The position numbers were made by a program, and so were the translations under genes. 64,000 bases of DNA from Biformimicrobium ophioploci (GTDB taxonomy: Bacteria; Pseudomonadota; Gammaproteobacteria; Pseudomonadales; Cellvibrionaceae): contig NZ_BSYJ01000002.1 of NCBI RefSeq assembly GCF_030270605.1, positions 1 to 64,000 of the forward strand, written 5' to 3'. The stretch's first letter is position 1. Every line of letters begins with the position of its first letter. The notes under the pieces are model-generated. The model searched no databases. It was not told where the DNA came from and was given only the letters and a program-made list of their open reading frames with translations. Shown here one piece after another: positions 45,476 to 54,237 of this stretch.

Positions 45476-46387
45476 ATGGCGAATTTCACCTACCAGCGAC
45501 GTAATACCGACGGCAAGACACCGGAACTCAGCCCGTGGGGCATGAACTCCGAGTACGGTGTGTTGAGGGATGTACTGATCGGCCCGATGGACCACTATTC
45601 GTGGCAGACCGGCAACGCCATGTCGCGCCGTGCCATCCGCCTTGGCCGCGAGTTCGACCCGAAAGTGGCGCGGCAGCAGTACAACGAAATGCTGGATATC
45701 TATCGCTCCCAGGGCGCCACGCCGCATTTTCTCGAACCGGATGAAAACCTGCCGTACCAGATCTACGCGCGCGATTCCTCGGTGATGACGCCGTGGGGGC
45801 CGATTGTGACGCAGATGTACAGCCCCTGGCGCCGCGGCGAGTGGGTCGAGGTGGTCAAGTTCTACCAGCGCATGGATATCCCCCTGTACGATATCGTTAC
45901 CGCCGGCTCCCTCGAGGGCGGCGATTTTATGGTGCTGGAGCCCGGCGTTATCCTGTGTGGTTACACCGGCGAGCGCACCAGTGAAGCGGGCCTGAACCAG
46001 ATGCGTCAGTGGGTCGAAGCCGAGGGCTGGGAGTTCAAGTCCTACCAGTTCGACCCTTATTTCCTCCACCTGGATGTGAAGGTGGCGATGCTGTCGGAGA
46101 AGCTCGCGGCAGTTTGCACCGAGGCCGTGGAAGACGAGCTGCTGGACTGGTTTAAGGCCCGCAATATCGAGATCATCGATATCTCTTACCGCTCGGTGTT
46201 GGAGCTGGGGGTGAACGTGGTGGCGCTTGGCAATGACCGCGTGCTGATCCCGGCGGCAAGCACCGAGTTGATTGAAAAATCCAAGGCGCATGGCCTTGAG
46301 GTGTTCGCCCCGGATATGTCCATGTTTACCTCCGGCGGCGGTGGCGTGCACTGCATGTGCCAACCGTTGCGCCGTGATCCGGTTTAA
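45476..46387 (+). CDS. Guanidino-group hydrolase/amidinotransferase family protein (arginine deiminase-related)
   Basis: 303 residues from ATG 45476, GAGGAG at 6 nt. It belongs to the pentein fold family of arginine deiminase, dimethylarginine dimethylaminohydrolase and amidinotransferases. Visible active-site pieces are ARDSSVMTPWG (substrate Asp), SLEGGDF, FLHLDVKVAML (catalytic His) and the C-terminal GGGGVHCMCQPLRR, where Cys293 is the probable nucleophile. It cleaves or transfers the amidino group of an arginine-like compound; the exact substrate cannot be read. Short spacing (41 bp) to a carbamoyl-amidohydrolase gene suggests a two-step route in which a guanidino group is first turned into a ureido group. 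Divergent from a LysR gene. Confidence 0.85.
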   Translation: MANFTYQRRNTDGKTPELSPWGMNSEYGVLRDVLIGPMDHYSWQTGNAMSRRAIRLGREFDPKVARQQYNEMLDIYRSQGATPHFLEPDENLPYQIYARDSSVMTPWGPIVTQMYSPWRRGEWVEVVKFYQRMDIPLYDIVTAGSLEGGDFMVLEPGVILCGYTGERTSEAGLNQMRQWVEAEGWEFKSYQFDPYFLHLDVKVAMLSEKLAAVCTEAVEDELLDWFKARNIEIIDISYRSVLELGVNVVALGNDRVLIPAASTELIEKSKAHGLEVFAPDMSMFTSGGGGVHCMCQPLRRDPV

Positions 46388-46428
46388 TTCGTTCAATCTC
46401 AAAAACTTTAAAGGGCATCGAACAGATC

Positions 46429-47661
46429 ATGTCGCTAATCAAAATCAACCGGGAACGACTCTGGGCCAGCCTCATGGAAATGGCTGCCATCGGCGCCACT
46501 GACAAGGGCGGTTGCAATCGCCAGGCGTTGACCGAGGAAGACAAGTTGGGCAGGGAGCTGTTCATCCGCTGGTGTGAGGAAGCCGGCTGTACAATCCGCG
46601 TGGACCAGATGGGTAATATTTTTGCCCGCCGCGAGGGCACGGAGGCCAATGCTGCAGCAGTGATCACGGGCAGTCACCTGGATACGCAGCCCACCGGTGG
46701 CAAGTTCGACGGGGTATACGGTGTGCTGGCGGGGCTTGAGGTGATTCGAAGCCTCAATGATCACGAGGTTGCCACTCATCACCCGATCGAAGTGGTGGTA
46801 TGGACTAACGAGGAAGGCGCACGTTTTTCCCCTGCCATGATCGGCTCCGGGGTCTGGTGTGGCGAATTCTCCCTGGACTACGGCTGGAGCCGCGCTGACA
46901 AGGCCGGCAAGACCATCAAGCAGGAACTGGAAAATACCGGTTTTCTGGGCGAGGTCCCGTGTGAGCCTGCGAACATCAAGGCGGCATTTGAACTGCATAT
47001 CGAGCAGGGGCCGATACTGGAGAAAACCGAAACCACCATTGGCGTGGTGGAGGGCGTACAGGGTATGCGCTGGTATGACCTGACCCTGATCGGCCAGCCG
47101 GTACACGCCGGCCCGACGCCAATGGAGGATCGCAAGGATCCATTTATGGCGCTTACGGAAATCACCGCGCAGCTATACCAGCTGGCTGAGCAGAACGCCC
47201 CGCGGGCGCGGGTGACGTTCGGTGATATCCGTGCGGAACCGGGCTCACGTAATACCGTACCGGAGAAACTGGTACTGGCAGTGGACTTGCGCCATCCGCA
47301 GCAGGCCAGACTGGAAGAAATGGATACGGCCTTCCGCGCGATCGCCGCGTCCGTCGGTGAAAAGTTCGGTATCGCCACCGAGATTCGCGACGAATGGAAC
47401 TCTCCGGCAGTGCAGTTCAGTGAGCAGTGTATCGAGGCAGTGCAGTCGGCGGTGGACGGGCTGGAATACTCGAATATGCGTATGTTCAGCGGCGCCGGCC
47501 ACGATTCTGTTTATGTTTCCCGCCGTGTGCCAACCTCCATGATCTTTGTGCCCTGTGAAAAAGGCATCAGCCACAATGAGGCGGAAAACGCTGATCAGGG
47601 TGATATCGGCGCGGGTGCGGACGTCCTGCTGAATGCCATGATCAAGGCGGCCTCTGCCTGA
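46429..47661 (+). CDS. Zn-dependent hydantoinase/carbamoylase-family amidohydrolase (M20)
   Basis: 410 residues from ATG 46429. It matches the amidase/hydantoinase/carbamoylase group of M20 metallohydrolases, which includes N-carbamoyl-L-amino-acid hydrolase, beta-ureidopropionase and allantoate amidohydrolase. Metal ligands are seen in TGSHLDTQPTGGKFDGVYG, VWTNEEGARFSPAM, AFELHIEQGPILE and the C-terminal FSGAGHDSVY and GISHNEAE. The lid-domain motif GQPVHAGPTPMEDRKD is intact. It removes a carbamoyl group as CO2 and ammonia. It is co-directional with and 41 bp behind the guanidino hydrolase, so it probably handles that enzyme's ureido product. The precise substrate is open. Confidence 0.9.
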   Translation: MSLIKINRERLWASLMEMAAIGATDKGGCNRQALTEEDKLGRELFIRWCEEAGCTIRVDQMGNIFARREGTEANAAAVITGSHLDTQPTGGKFDGVYGVLAGLEVIRSLNDHEVATHHPIEVVVWTNEEGARFSPAMIGSGVWCGEFSLDYGWSRADKAGKTIKQELENTGFLGEVPCEPANIKAAFELHIEQGPILEKTETTIGVVEGVQGMRWYDLTLIGQPVHAGPTPMEDRKDPFMALTEITAQLYQLAEQNAPRARVTFGDIRAEPGSRNTVPEKLVLAVDLRHPQQARLEEMDTAFRAIAASVGEKFGIATEIRDEWNSPAVQFSEQCIEAVQSAVDGLEYSNMRMFSGAGHDSVYVSRRVPTSMIFVPCEKGISHNEAENADQGDIGAGADVLLNAMIKAASA

Positions 47662-47682
47662 GGCTGCCGGTTATCCACTTGA

Positions 47683-47708
47683 CCGGGTATGTCTCACGAC
47701 ATGCCCGG
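47683..47708 (+). terminator. Hairpin downstream of the carbamoylase gene
   Basis: Ten-base stem CCGGGTATGT/ACATGCCCGG (one G-T pair) with loop CTCACG, 21 bp after the stop. No T-tract follows; probably Rho-assisted. Confidence 0.45.
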
Positions 47709-47763
47709 CATGCCCCTCCTGAATTTCTACCAGAAAGACGTAATAACGTGTAATTGGCGCGGT

Positions 47764-47793
47764 TTGACTCTGCAGGATCCTGTAGCGTAACCT
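47764..47793 (+). promoter_or_regulatory. Candidate sigma70 promoter of the DUF305 gene
   Basis: TTGACT (47764-47769), 18-bp spacer, TAACCT (47788-47793). The -35 is good and the -10 poor. It lies in the 300-bp gap before the DUF305 gene; otherwise this gap shows only the hairpin at 47683. Confidence 0.35.
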
Positions 47794-47961
47794 CGTCTAA
47801 GTGATTTTTTCACGCATCCCAGTATTCGCTTTCTTTATTACTGGCCCCGGCCGCTTTCTCTTTCCGGGGTGGTGTACCTCTCTGTTCACTTTTGTTGTTT
47901 CACTCGCGGTATGTTCGCCTATGCGCGGCTTGGCGATCATCAGCTAAATAGGGGAAACGTT

Positions 47962-50481
47962 TTGGCTTCTATCAAGAAAAATAAATTGGCTGTTTTTATC
48001 TCGGCCCAAGTTGGGGTCTGTTTGTTTGGTTTGGCGAGCCTTGCCGGTGCGGATGCGCCGATCGTGCATCCGGGAGCCCCGGGGCAGGAACCCCGGGAAA
48101 TCTCTGCGGAGGAAGCCGTTCGGGTTGCCTCGGTCACCCATACGCGTGCAGACGCTCGCTTTATGCAGGATATGATCCCGCACCACCACCAGGCGATGGA
48201 AATGGCGGCGCTCGTTGCCAAGCGCACCAACAACCAGGAGATCATAGATCTCGCCGGCCGTATCGACAGTTCCCAGAGTGATGAAATCGCCCTGATGCAG
48301 GCATGGCTAGCGGAGCGCGGAGAGACGGTGCCGGATCCGTCACACCATCATGCCATGCACACGAGCCATATGATGGCGGGCATGGCGACCCCGAAGCAGA
48401 TGCGGCAGCTGGCAAAGTCCAAGGGGCCGGAATTTGATCGCCTGTTCCTGGAATTGATGATCCGCCACCACGACGGCGCAGTCAAAATGGTAAAGGATTT
48501 GCTTGGCCAGAGCGGCGCCGCTTATGACCCGGTCCTGTTCGAATTCACCTCCGATATCGTTAACGACCAGACTGCGGAAATCAAACGTATGGGAGCGCTG
48601 TTGATCGGCCTTCAGAGCGATCCCAGGTCTGCATTGGAGCCGGGGCTTGCAGATGCAGGGCAGGCCAGTCTTAACATCAGGCACATTGCACTGATTCCCA
48701 AGCCACCGGGCTTTGTCAATCCGGATAACCCTGCGGAGCTGGCACCGAAAAAGGAAGAAGTAGCGAAAGAAACGACCGGTGACTCTGAGGGCGCAAGCGA
48801 GGAGTCAAGCGAGGGTGGGCAGGAAAATAGTGAAGAGGTGATGGCCGCAGTAGAGCCAGTTGATGAGGAGAAAAAACGCTGGCCATTGATGAGCTTTTCC
48901 AACACCGATATGGCGTTTCGCGGCGACATTATGGTTGCCGGTAACTATCACGGCTTTAATACCTACAAGTTAAAGGAAAATGGCATTCCTGAGCACATCG
49001 CATCGATTGTCTGTCCCGGTGGGCAGGGCGATGTTTCGATTGTGGGCGACCTGCTGATCATGTCTGTTGAAGAGACTCGTGGCCGGGTCGATTGCGGGTT
49101 GGAAGGGGTGTTTGAAGACGTCAGCGACGATCGCTTCCGCGGTCTGCGTATTTTCGATATCAGTGATATTGCGCGACCGGTTCAGGTCGGTGCGGTCCAG
49201 ACCTGTCGTGGCTCCCATACCCATTCGGTGGTTTCCGGTCCCGGCAGCGATGGCAAGATTATTGTCTACAACTCGGGCATTGCATCGGTTCGCGATGCGG
49301 AAGAAATGCCCGGCTGCTATGACGAAGTGCCCGGTGATACGCGTACGGCGCTGTTCAGGATCGATGTCATTGAAATTCCTGTGGATGAACCGTCTAAAGC
49401 CCGGATTATTGACAGCCCTGCCGTATTTGCGGATCCGGAAACCGGTTCACTGGCGGGGCTCTGGCGTGGTGGTGACCATGGTGAGGACACACAGAAAACC
49501 TATCGTACGGACCAGTGCCACGATATTACCGTGTTCCCGGAAGCCAATATTGCCGCTGGCGCCTGTTCCGGTAACGGCATCTTGTTTGATATCTCCAATC
49601 CACGTAAACCCAAGCGCCTGGATGCAGTAACCGACCAGGGTTTTGCCTACTGGCACTCCGCGACATTCAACAATGATGGCACCAAGGTTGTCTTTACCGA
49701 TGAGTGGGGTGGAGGTATGCGCGCACGCTGTCGCCCGCACGATCCGGTCACCTGGGGTGCAAACGCTATCTATGACATTGTCGATGGCAAGCTCGAGTTC
49801 CGCAGCCACTACAAGATGCCGGCAGCCCAGACGGAGCAGGAGAATTGCGTTGCCCATAACGGCGCCATAGTACCGGTGCCGGGAAGGGATATCTTCGTGC
49901 AGGCCTGGTACCAGGGTGGTATATCCGTCATGGACTTTACCGACTCGGCCAATCCGGTGGAAATTGCCTATTTCGATCGCGGTCCGGTTGATGCCGAAGA
50001 GCTTGCGCTCGGCGGCTTCTGGTCCAGCTACTGGTATAACGGTTATATCTACGGTACGGAAATCATTCGCGGCATCGATGTACTGGAACTGCTGCCGAGT
50101 GATTACCTGAGCAAGAATGAAGTTGCAGCTGCGCGGCTTGCCGACCAGGGAGATGCCTTCAATCCACAGCAGCAGTTCAGCGTTTCCTGGCCGGATGCAC
50201 CCGAGGTCGCGGCTGCCTATGTTGACCAGCTGAGGAGGGCTGGCGACCTCAATCGCCGCCTGGGTGATGACATCGAGCAGGCACTTTCCGAAGCCGGCCC
50301 CCTGGCCGTCAGGGGCGTTCAGAAAGACAGTCTCGCGGGTGAGCTCGAGGTGCTGGCTGCACGCTTGAAAAAGGCGCCGGCAAGCACTGAGCAATCCGGT
50401 GCTCGTCTCAAGCTTGCCCGTGCGCTCACCGGAATCGCCGATAGACTCAAAAGTGAGGATACAACGGCTACTCGCCCTTAA
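47962..50481 (+). CDS. Exported DUF305 plus beta-propeller (LVIVD-type) protein
   Basis: 839 residues from TTG 47962, chosen because GGGGA lies 6-8 nt upstream and it begins a signal peptide (MASIKKNKLAVFISAQVGVCLFGLASLAGA). Longer starts (ATG 47911, GTG 47869) are possible. Residues about 45-215 are a DUF305 domain: paired His-rich helices FMQDMIPHHHQAMEMA and LMIRHHDGAVKMV, a ferritin-like four-helix type often linked to metals. Between them is a His/Met-rich loop (HHHAMHTSHMMAGM). An acidic linker precedes a large domain (about 290-740) made of repeated blade-like units (GDIMVAGNYHGFNTYKL, GLRIFDISDIARPVQVGAV, GNGILFDISNPRKPKRL, GGISVMDFTDSANPVEI). These are LVIVD-type propeller repeats. 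Role unknown; perhaps metal stress or extracellular binding. Confidence 0.85.
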   Translation: MASIKKNKLAVFISAQVGVCLFGLASLAGADAPIVHPGAPGQEPREISAEEAVRVASVTHTRADARFMQDMIPHHHQAMEMAALVAKRTNNQEIIDLAGRIDSSQSDEIALMQAWLAERGETVPDPSHHHAMHTSHMMAGMATPKQMRQLAKSKGPEFDRLFLELMIRHHDGAVKMVKDLLGQSGAAYDPVLFEFTSDIVNDQTAEIKRMGALLIGLQSDPRSALEPGLADAGQASLNIRHIALIPKPPGFVNPDNPAELAPKKEEVAKETTGDSEGASEESSEGGQENSEEVMAAVEPVDEEKKRWPLMSFSNTDMAFRGDIMVAGNYHGFNTYKLKENGIPEHIASIVCPGGQGDVSIVGDLLIMSVEETRGRVDCGLEGVFEDVSDDRFRGLRIFDISDIARPVQVGAVQTCRGSHTHSVVSGPGSDGKIIVYNSGIASVRDAEEMPGCYDEVPGDTRTALFRIDVIEIPVDEPSKARIIDSPAVFADPETGSLAGLWRGGDHGEDTQKTYRTDQCHDITVFPEANIAAGACSGNGILFDISNPRKPKRLDAVTDQGFAYWHSATFNNDGTKVVFTDEWGGGMRARCRPHDPVTWGANAIYDIVDGKLEFRSHYKMPAAQTEQENCVAHNGAIVPVPGRDIFVQAWYQGGISVMDFTDSANPVEIAYFDRGPVDAEELALGGFWSSYWYNGYIYGTEIIRGIDVLELLPSDYLSKNEVAAARLADQGDAFNPQQQFSVSWPDAPEVAAAYVDQLRRAGDLNRRLGDDIEQALSEAGPLAVRGVQKDSLAGELEVLAARLKKAPASTEQSGARLKLARALTGIADRLKSEDTTATRP

Positions 50482-50490
50482 TCGGGTCTC

Positions 50491-52227
50491 TCACCGTGCC
50501 GGGAGAAAGGTCCCAAAGCCTTTTTCCCGGCCCAGCTCCGGCACGATCTCACCGGCATCCAGCGCAATCTTCCCATTGATCAGTACATGCTCAATAACCC
50601 CGGGGTTGCGGTTGACCATGCGCTGCAGGCCGAAGTTTTCCATTTCGGCCCACTCCGGTTGTTCCAGCTCCTGATTCAGCTTTTCCGGGTTGATGATGGT
50701 AATGTCCGCGCGATCGCCGACGCGGATGGTGCCGGCGTCAATACCGAACCAGTCTGCCTGCTCGCCGGTCAGGCGCCAGATAGCCTTCTCCAGCGGCATG
50801 ATTTCCTGCCCCTGATCCGCGCTCTCTTTTACCAGTTTCAGGAAGCGCAGCGGGTAGTTATAAAACGCCATATTGCGGATATGCGCGCCCGCATCGGAAA
50901 AGGTAATCAGTGTGTTGGGGTTGGTGACCATTTCACTGAGTCGCTTTTTATCGCCGTTGCCGATCACGGTGAACCAGCGCAGTTTGCGCCCGAACTCCAC
51001 CACGCAATCCAGGAAAAAATCCACCACGTGTTCGCTGCGCTCTGCGGCGACCTCGGCAAAATTGCGCCCGACCAGGGACGGGTCAGGACAATCGAGGATG
51101 ATGGCGTCGGCAAAGTCCCGTTGCCATACCCGCGGTGATAGCTTCTCGCCGTAGAATTTGCGGAAGTTCCTGCGGTAATCCCTGTCCTGTAGTAGTGCGT
51201 TGCGTTCCAGCTGGTCCTTCAGGTCCAGTGCCATCTCTCCAGCACCGAACTCCTCGAAAATGACCACATCCATGCCGTCGGCATAGACGGAGAACGCCGA
51301 CGGCAGCAGTTGCCAGCGAAAGTCGCCGCCGAGCAGGTTGGTGAACCATGCAGACAGCGCAGCCATCGGCCGTACCGTGGCATTGCCCTTGAGGTCGAGC
51401 ATCGAGATCAGGGTGGTCTTCAGCGGCTTGCCGAACCAGCGGATGGATTCGCCGAGGTACTGGAAAATCTGTAACGGATTGGCGGCATTGGGCGCGCCCT
51501 GGTGCACGCGGTTATAGCGGCGCAGGATTTTGTTAAGCCGGCGAACCTCTTTCCAGCGTGCGTAGGTGCTGGGCAGGCTCCTGGACCAGGCACGCTCGCC
51601 ATCGAGTTTGTCCCACTTCAGGCACATAGTGGATAGCCCCACGAAACCCTGCTGCATGGCTTCATCGAGGCAGGCCTCCATACGCTGCATTTCTTCGGCG
51701 CTCGGTGTCACCGAGCGATCGGTGGCGCGCAACAGGCCCATGGTGGCGACACGCAGGTCGCTGTGGCCCAGCAGTGAGATGACGTTGGCTCCCATCGGTT
51801 GCGCGCGTACGAATTCCACCCACTCGCTCGGGCTGCTCCAGCGCTTGTGCTGCTGCAGGATAGGCAGCACTTTCTCGCGTGGTACCGTCTCCACACGCGT
51901 AAACAGGTCCGAGGCATCCTCCGCTTCGGAGCAGACCATGCTCAGCGAGCAGCTGCCCACCAGCACGGTGGTGACGCCATGGCGGACGGATTCGGACAGG
52001 CTGGGGGATACAATCAGTTCGGCATCGTAGTGGGTGTGCGTATCGATAAATCCTGGCGCGACCCAGCGGCCGTGGGCATCGATCACCTTGCTCGCACGCC
52101 CGGGGTCGAGGTTGTCCCCGGTTTCGCAAACGCGCCCGTCGCGGATGGCGATATCGCAGATTTGTGAGGGGCCGCCGGTACCGTCAAGATAGCGGCCGCC
52201 CCGGATGAGGATGTCGTACTGGCGCAT
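50491..52227 (-). CDS. N-acyl-D-amino-acid deacylase-like amidohydrolase
   Basis: 578 residues from ATG 52227. It belongs to the amidohydrolase family 3 / D-aminoacylase group. The metal-binding loop is GFIDTHTHYDAEL (H64, H66), the N-terminal small domain starts YDILIRGGRYLDGTG, and the conserved NPNTLITFSDAGAHIRNM and PLEKAIWRLTGEQADWFGI lead to the C-terminal beta-strand domain (IRVGDRADITIINPEKL). D-aminoacylases release D-amino acids from N-acyl derivatives. The substrate here is not determined and other members act on different amides. It sits 66 bp behind the EVE gene on the same strand and converges with the DUF305 gene, 9 bp apart, with no terminator visible. Confidence 0.88.
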   Translation of the reverse strand: MRQYDILIRGGRYLDGTGGPSQICDIAIRDGRVCETGDNLDPGRASKVIDAHGRWVAPGFIDTHTHYDAELIVSPSLSESVRHGVTTVLVGSCSLSMVCSEAEDASDLFTRVETVPREKVLPILQQHKRWSSPSEWVEFVRAQPMGANVISLLGHSDLRVATMGLLRATDRSVTPSAEEMQRMEACLDEAMQQGFVGLSTMCLKWDKLDGERAWSRSLPSTYARWKEVRRLNKILRRYNRVHQGAPNAANPLQIFQYLGESIRWFGKPLKTTLISMLDLKGNATVRPMAALSAWFTNLLGGDFRWQLLPSAFSVYADGMDVVIFEEFGAGEMALDLKDQLERNALLQDRDYRRNFRKFYGEKLSPRVWQRDFADAIILDCPDPSLVGRNFAEVAAERSEHVVDFFLDCVVEFGRKLRWFTVIGNGDKKRLSEMVTNPNTLITFSDAGAHIRNMAFYNYPLRFLKLVKESADQGQEIMPLEKAIWRLTGEQADWFGIDAGTIRVGDRADITIINPEKLNQELEQPEWAEMENFGLQRMVNRNPGVIEHVLINGKIALDAGEIVPELGREKGFGTFLPAR

Positions 52228-52293
52228 GGCGCGAATTCCGTTATTTATAGTTATCGGAATATCTTACCTGCGTGGGCCGCCACAGGGCCAGCG

Positions 52294-52770
52294 CTACAGG
52301 CCGGGCCCTGCGCCGGTGCCGAGCTGCAGCAGCAGGGACCATTCGGCCGCGGTTACCGGCTGGATCGACAGCCGCCCCTGTTTCACCAGCACCATGTCGG
52401 CGAGCGCCGGGTGCTGCTTGATTTCAGCCAGTGGTACGGCACGCGCAAATTGCGATTGCCAGCGTATGTCGACGCAATACCAGCGCGGGTTTTCGTCGCT
52501 GGCTTTGGGGTCAAAGTAGGGGCTTTCGGGATCGAGCTGGGCCGGGTCGGGATAGGCCGCGCGCATAACCTCGGCAGTACCCACCACGGCAGGCACCTTG
52601 CAGGCGCTGTGGTAGAACAGCACACCGTCGCCCGCATTGACCTTGTCACGCAGGAAGTTGCGCGCCTGGTAGTTGCGGATGCCGTCCCAGCGCCCGGTCT
52701 GGTCCGGTTCTGAGGCCAGGTCGTCAAGGCTGTATTCGTCCGGTTCGGACTTGAATAACCAGTAGTTCAA
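52294..52770 (-). CDS. EVE-domain protein
   Basis: 158 residues. Only TTG starts are available; TTG 52770 gives MNYWLFKSEPDEYSLDDL, the family opening. EVE domains (PUA-like fold, related to YTH) recognise modified bases in DNA or RNA. The conserved positions are WLFKSEP, WDGIRNYQARNFLRD, DGVLFYHSACK and VGTAEV. The protein is a single domain, as in thymocyte nuclear protein 1 relatives, which are widespread in proteobacteria. It may share a transcript with the amidohydrolase gene behind it. Confidence 0.9.
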   Translation of the reverse strand: MNYWLFKSEPDEYSLDDLASEPDQTGRWDGIRNYQARNFLRDKVNAGDGVLFYHSACKVPAVVGTAEVMRAAYPDPAQLDPESPYFDPKASDENPRWYCVDIRWQSQFARAVPLAEIKQHPALADMVLVKQGRLSIQPVTAAEWSLLLQLGTGAGPGL

Positions 52771-52843
52771 AGCTTGTGCCCACGTTTCGTCGTGCTGTCG
52801 GGAGCACAATGGTAGCGGCTTAATTGCTTTGCAGGGAGGGGTG

Positions 52844-52869
52844 GCCCCACCGGCTGGCGCCGGCGGGGC
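52844..52869 (-). terminator. Hairpin downstream of the DUF4242 gene
   Basis: Stem GCCCC-a-CCGGC / GCCGG-c-GGGGC with a tggc loop, 11 bp past the DUF4242 stop on the minus strand. There is no U-tract, so terminator activity is uncertain. Confidence 0.4.
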
Positions 52870-52879
52870 TTGCTGCCAA

Positions 52880-53155
52880 TCAGTTGTTGGCGGTCAGGGG
52901 GTCGATGATCTGCGGGATTTCGGTGATCTTGCCCACCGGGATACCGCTGATCTCGCCGTGGTCCAGGATTGCCTTCTCGTCTTCCGCCAGGTAGATGCAG
53001 TAAGTCTTGTCGCCGGCCACGTAACTGTGCTGCCACTGGATGCGCGGGGTAAGGTGCGCCAGGGCCTCGTTGGACGCGCGTGCCGCACCGCAGAGTTCAG
53101 TCAGGGACATGGCACCGATGCCGGGGATATCTCGTTCGATCATGAAGCGTTTCAT
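52880..53155 (-). CDS. DUF4242 domain protein
   Basis: 91 residues from ATG 53155, with GAGGA at 7 nt. The sequence MKRFMIERDIPGIGAMSLTEL...WQHSYVAGDKTYCIYLAEDEKAILDHGEISGIPVGKITEIP matches DUF4242, a small ferredoxin-like-fold family. A Cys in KTYCIYLAED and the signature YxAxDxxxxxHxxxxGxP are present. The function of the family is not known to me; some members bind metals or are stress-linked. It is divergent from a LysR regulator with a shared 124-bp promoter region, the likely control. Confidence 0.85.
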   Translation of the reverse strand: MKRFMIERDIPGIGAMSLTELCGAARASNEALAHLTPRIQWQHSYVAGDKTYCIYLAEDEKAILDHGEISGIPVGKITEIPQIIDPLTANN

Positions 53156-53242
53156 TGTTATTCCTCAAAATTTGTCAGTGGTTGGTCCGTATCGCGATGA
53201 TTGAATTGTTTACCGTGAAGGCCGGCCCGACAAGGCAGAATA

Positions 53243-53269
53243 TCTTTACCCGACTAAAGAAAATCTTTA
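53243..53269. promoter_or_regulatory. Candidate LysR operator (three TCTTTA half-sites)
   Basis: Perfect inverted repeat TCTTTA-n6-TAAAGA (53243-53260) followed by a third TCTTTA (53264-53269), ending 10 bp before the LysR start codon. It is compatible with autoregulation and control of the divergent DUF4242 gene. Confidence 0.45.
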
Positions 53270-53279
53270 TCTTGGGTGC

Positions 53280-54209
53280 ATGATTCGACTGACACACCTG
53301 AACAGCCTGCAGGCGCTGGAAGCTGCGGTTCGTTGCGGCTCGCTGAAGCGTGCAGCGGAAGAGCTGGGTATTACGCCAGCTGCCTGCGGCCAGCGTATCC
53401 GGGCGCTGGAAAACTATCTGGGTACGCCGCTGCTGACGCGCAATAGCGCTGGTATCAGCCCAACCCCGGCCCTGCTCGTTGCGCTCGAGGACCTGAAGGC
53501 GGGCTTTGCATTGCTGGGATCTGCCGGGGAACACCTGCGCATGCCCAACAGCAATCGCCTGCAGATTGCCGCCGATGAAGACTGGCGTGAACTGTGGCTG
53601 CTGCCAAGGCTGGGCGGATTCCGGCAGAAGTATCCGGAGCTGGAGCTTGAGTTCCCGGACGATACCGGTGCACCGGGCCAGGCGGATTTGGTGATTCGCC
53701 TGCAGGCGCCCGGGAGCGGCGTCGAGTTGTTTCGCGACTACATATTGCCGGTGATTTCACCGATCAACCGTGCGCGGATCGGTATCGAGCCACTGGAGCA
53801 GCGCCTGGAGGGTTTCCCGCTTCTGCACCTGGACTGCTATGAGGCCGTAGCGGGCGTGATCGACTGGCCAGCCTGGATTGCACGCTTTGGTCACCGTGCC
53901 ACGGGTGCCGAGCGCGGTGTGCGTTATTCGCGGGTAGTGCACGGGCTCAAGGGGGTGCGCTCCAACGCTGGCGTCCTGCTGTGTGGTCTGGCACTGGTTT
54001 CGGTGCAGGTGCGCTCCGGTGATCTCGTGCTGCCGTTTCCGGTAGCAGAGGGGGCCTGGGCCAAACATGCCTACCATCTGCACGTGAACGGGGATGCAAA
54101 TCGCGGTCCTGTGCGTTTGTTTGTCGACTGGCTGGAGAAAGAAGCGGCCGCTACGCGTACAGAAATGCGCGCGACACTGGAGGCTGCGCAGGCAGAGAGC
54201 CCTGCCTGA
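53280..54209 (+). CDS. LysR-family transcriptional regulator
   Basis: 309 residues from ATG 53280. A helix-turn-helix at residues 6-60 (LNSLQALEAAVRCGSLKRAAEELGITPAACGQRIRALENYLGTPLLTR) is followed by the periplasmic-binding-like effector domain, with LQIAADEDWRELWLLPRLGGFRQKYPELELEF and ADLVIRLQAPG. It is divergent from DUF4242 and probably regulates it. The DNA-recognition helix TPAACGQRI has a Cys-Gly-Gln in place of the usual S-x-S, so its target is likely different from the typical GcvA site. Converges with the helicase gene. Confidence 0.92.
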   Translation: MIRLTHLNSLQALEAAVRCGSLKRAAEELGITPAACGQRIRALENYLGTPLLTRNSAGISPTPALLVALEDLKAGFALLGSAGEHLRMPNSNRLQIAADEDWRELWLLPRLGGFRQKYPELELEFPDDTGAPGQADLVIRLQAPGSGVELFRDYILPVISPINRARIGIEPLEQRLEGFPLLHLDCYEAVAGVIDWPAWIARFGHRATGAERGVRYSRVVHGLKGVRSNAGVLLCGLALVSVQVRSGDLVLPFPVAEGAWAKHAYHLHVNGDANRGPVRLFVDWLEKEAAATRTEMRATLEAAQAESPA

Positions 54210-54237
54210 TTTTTGCCATTCACGGCAGCAAAAGGCA

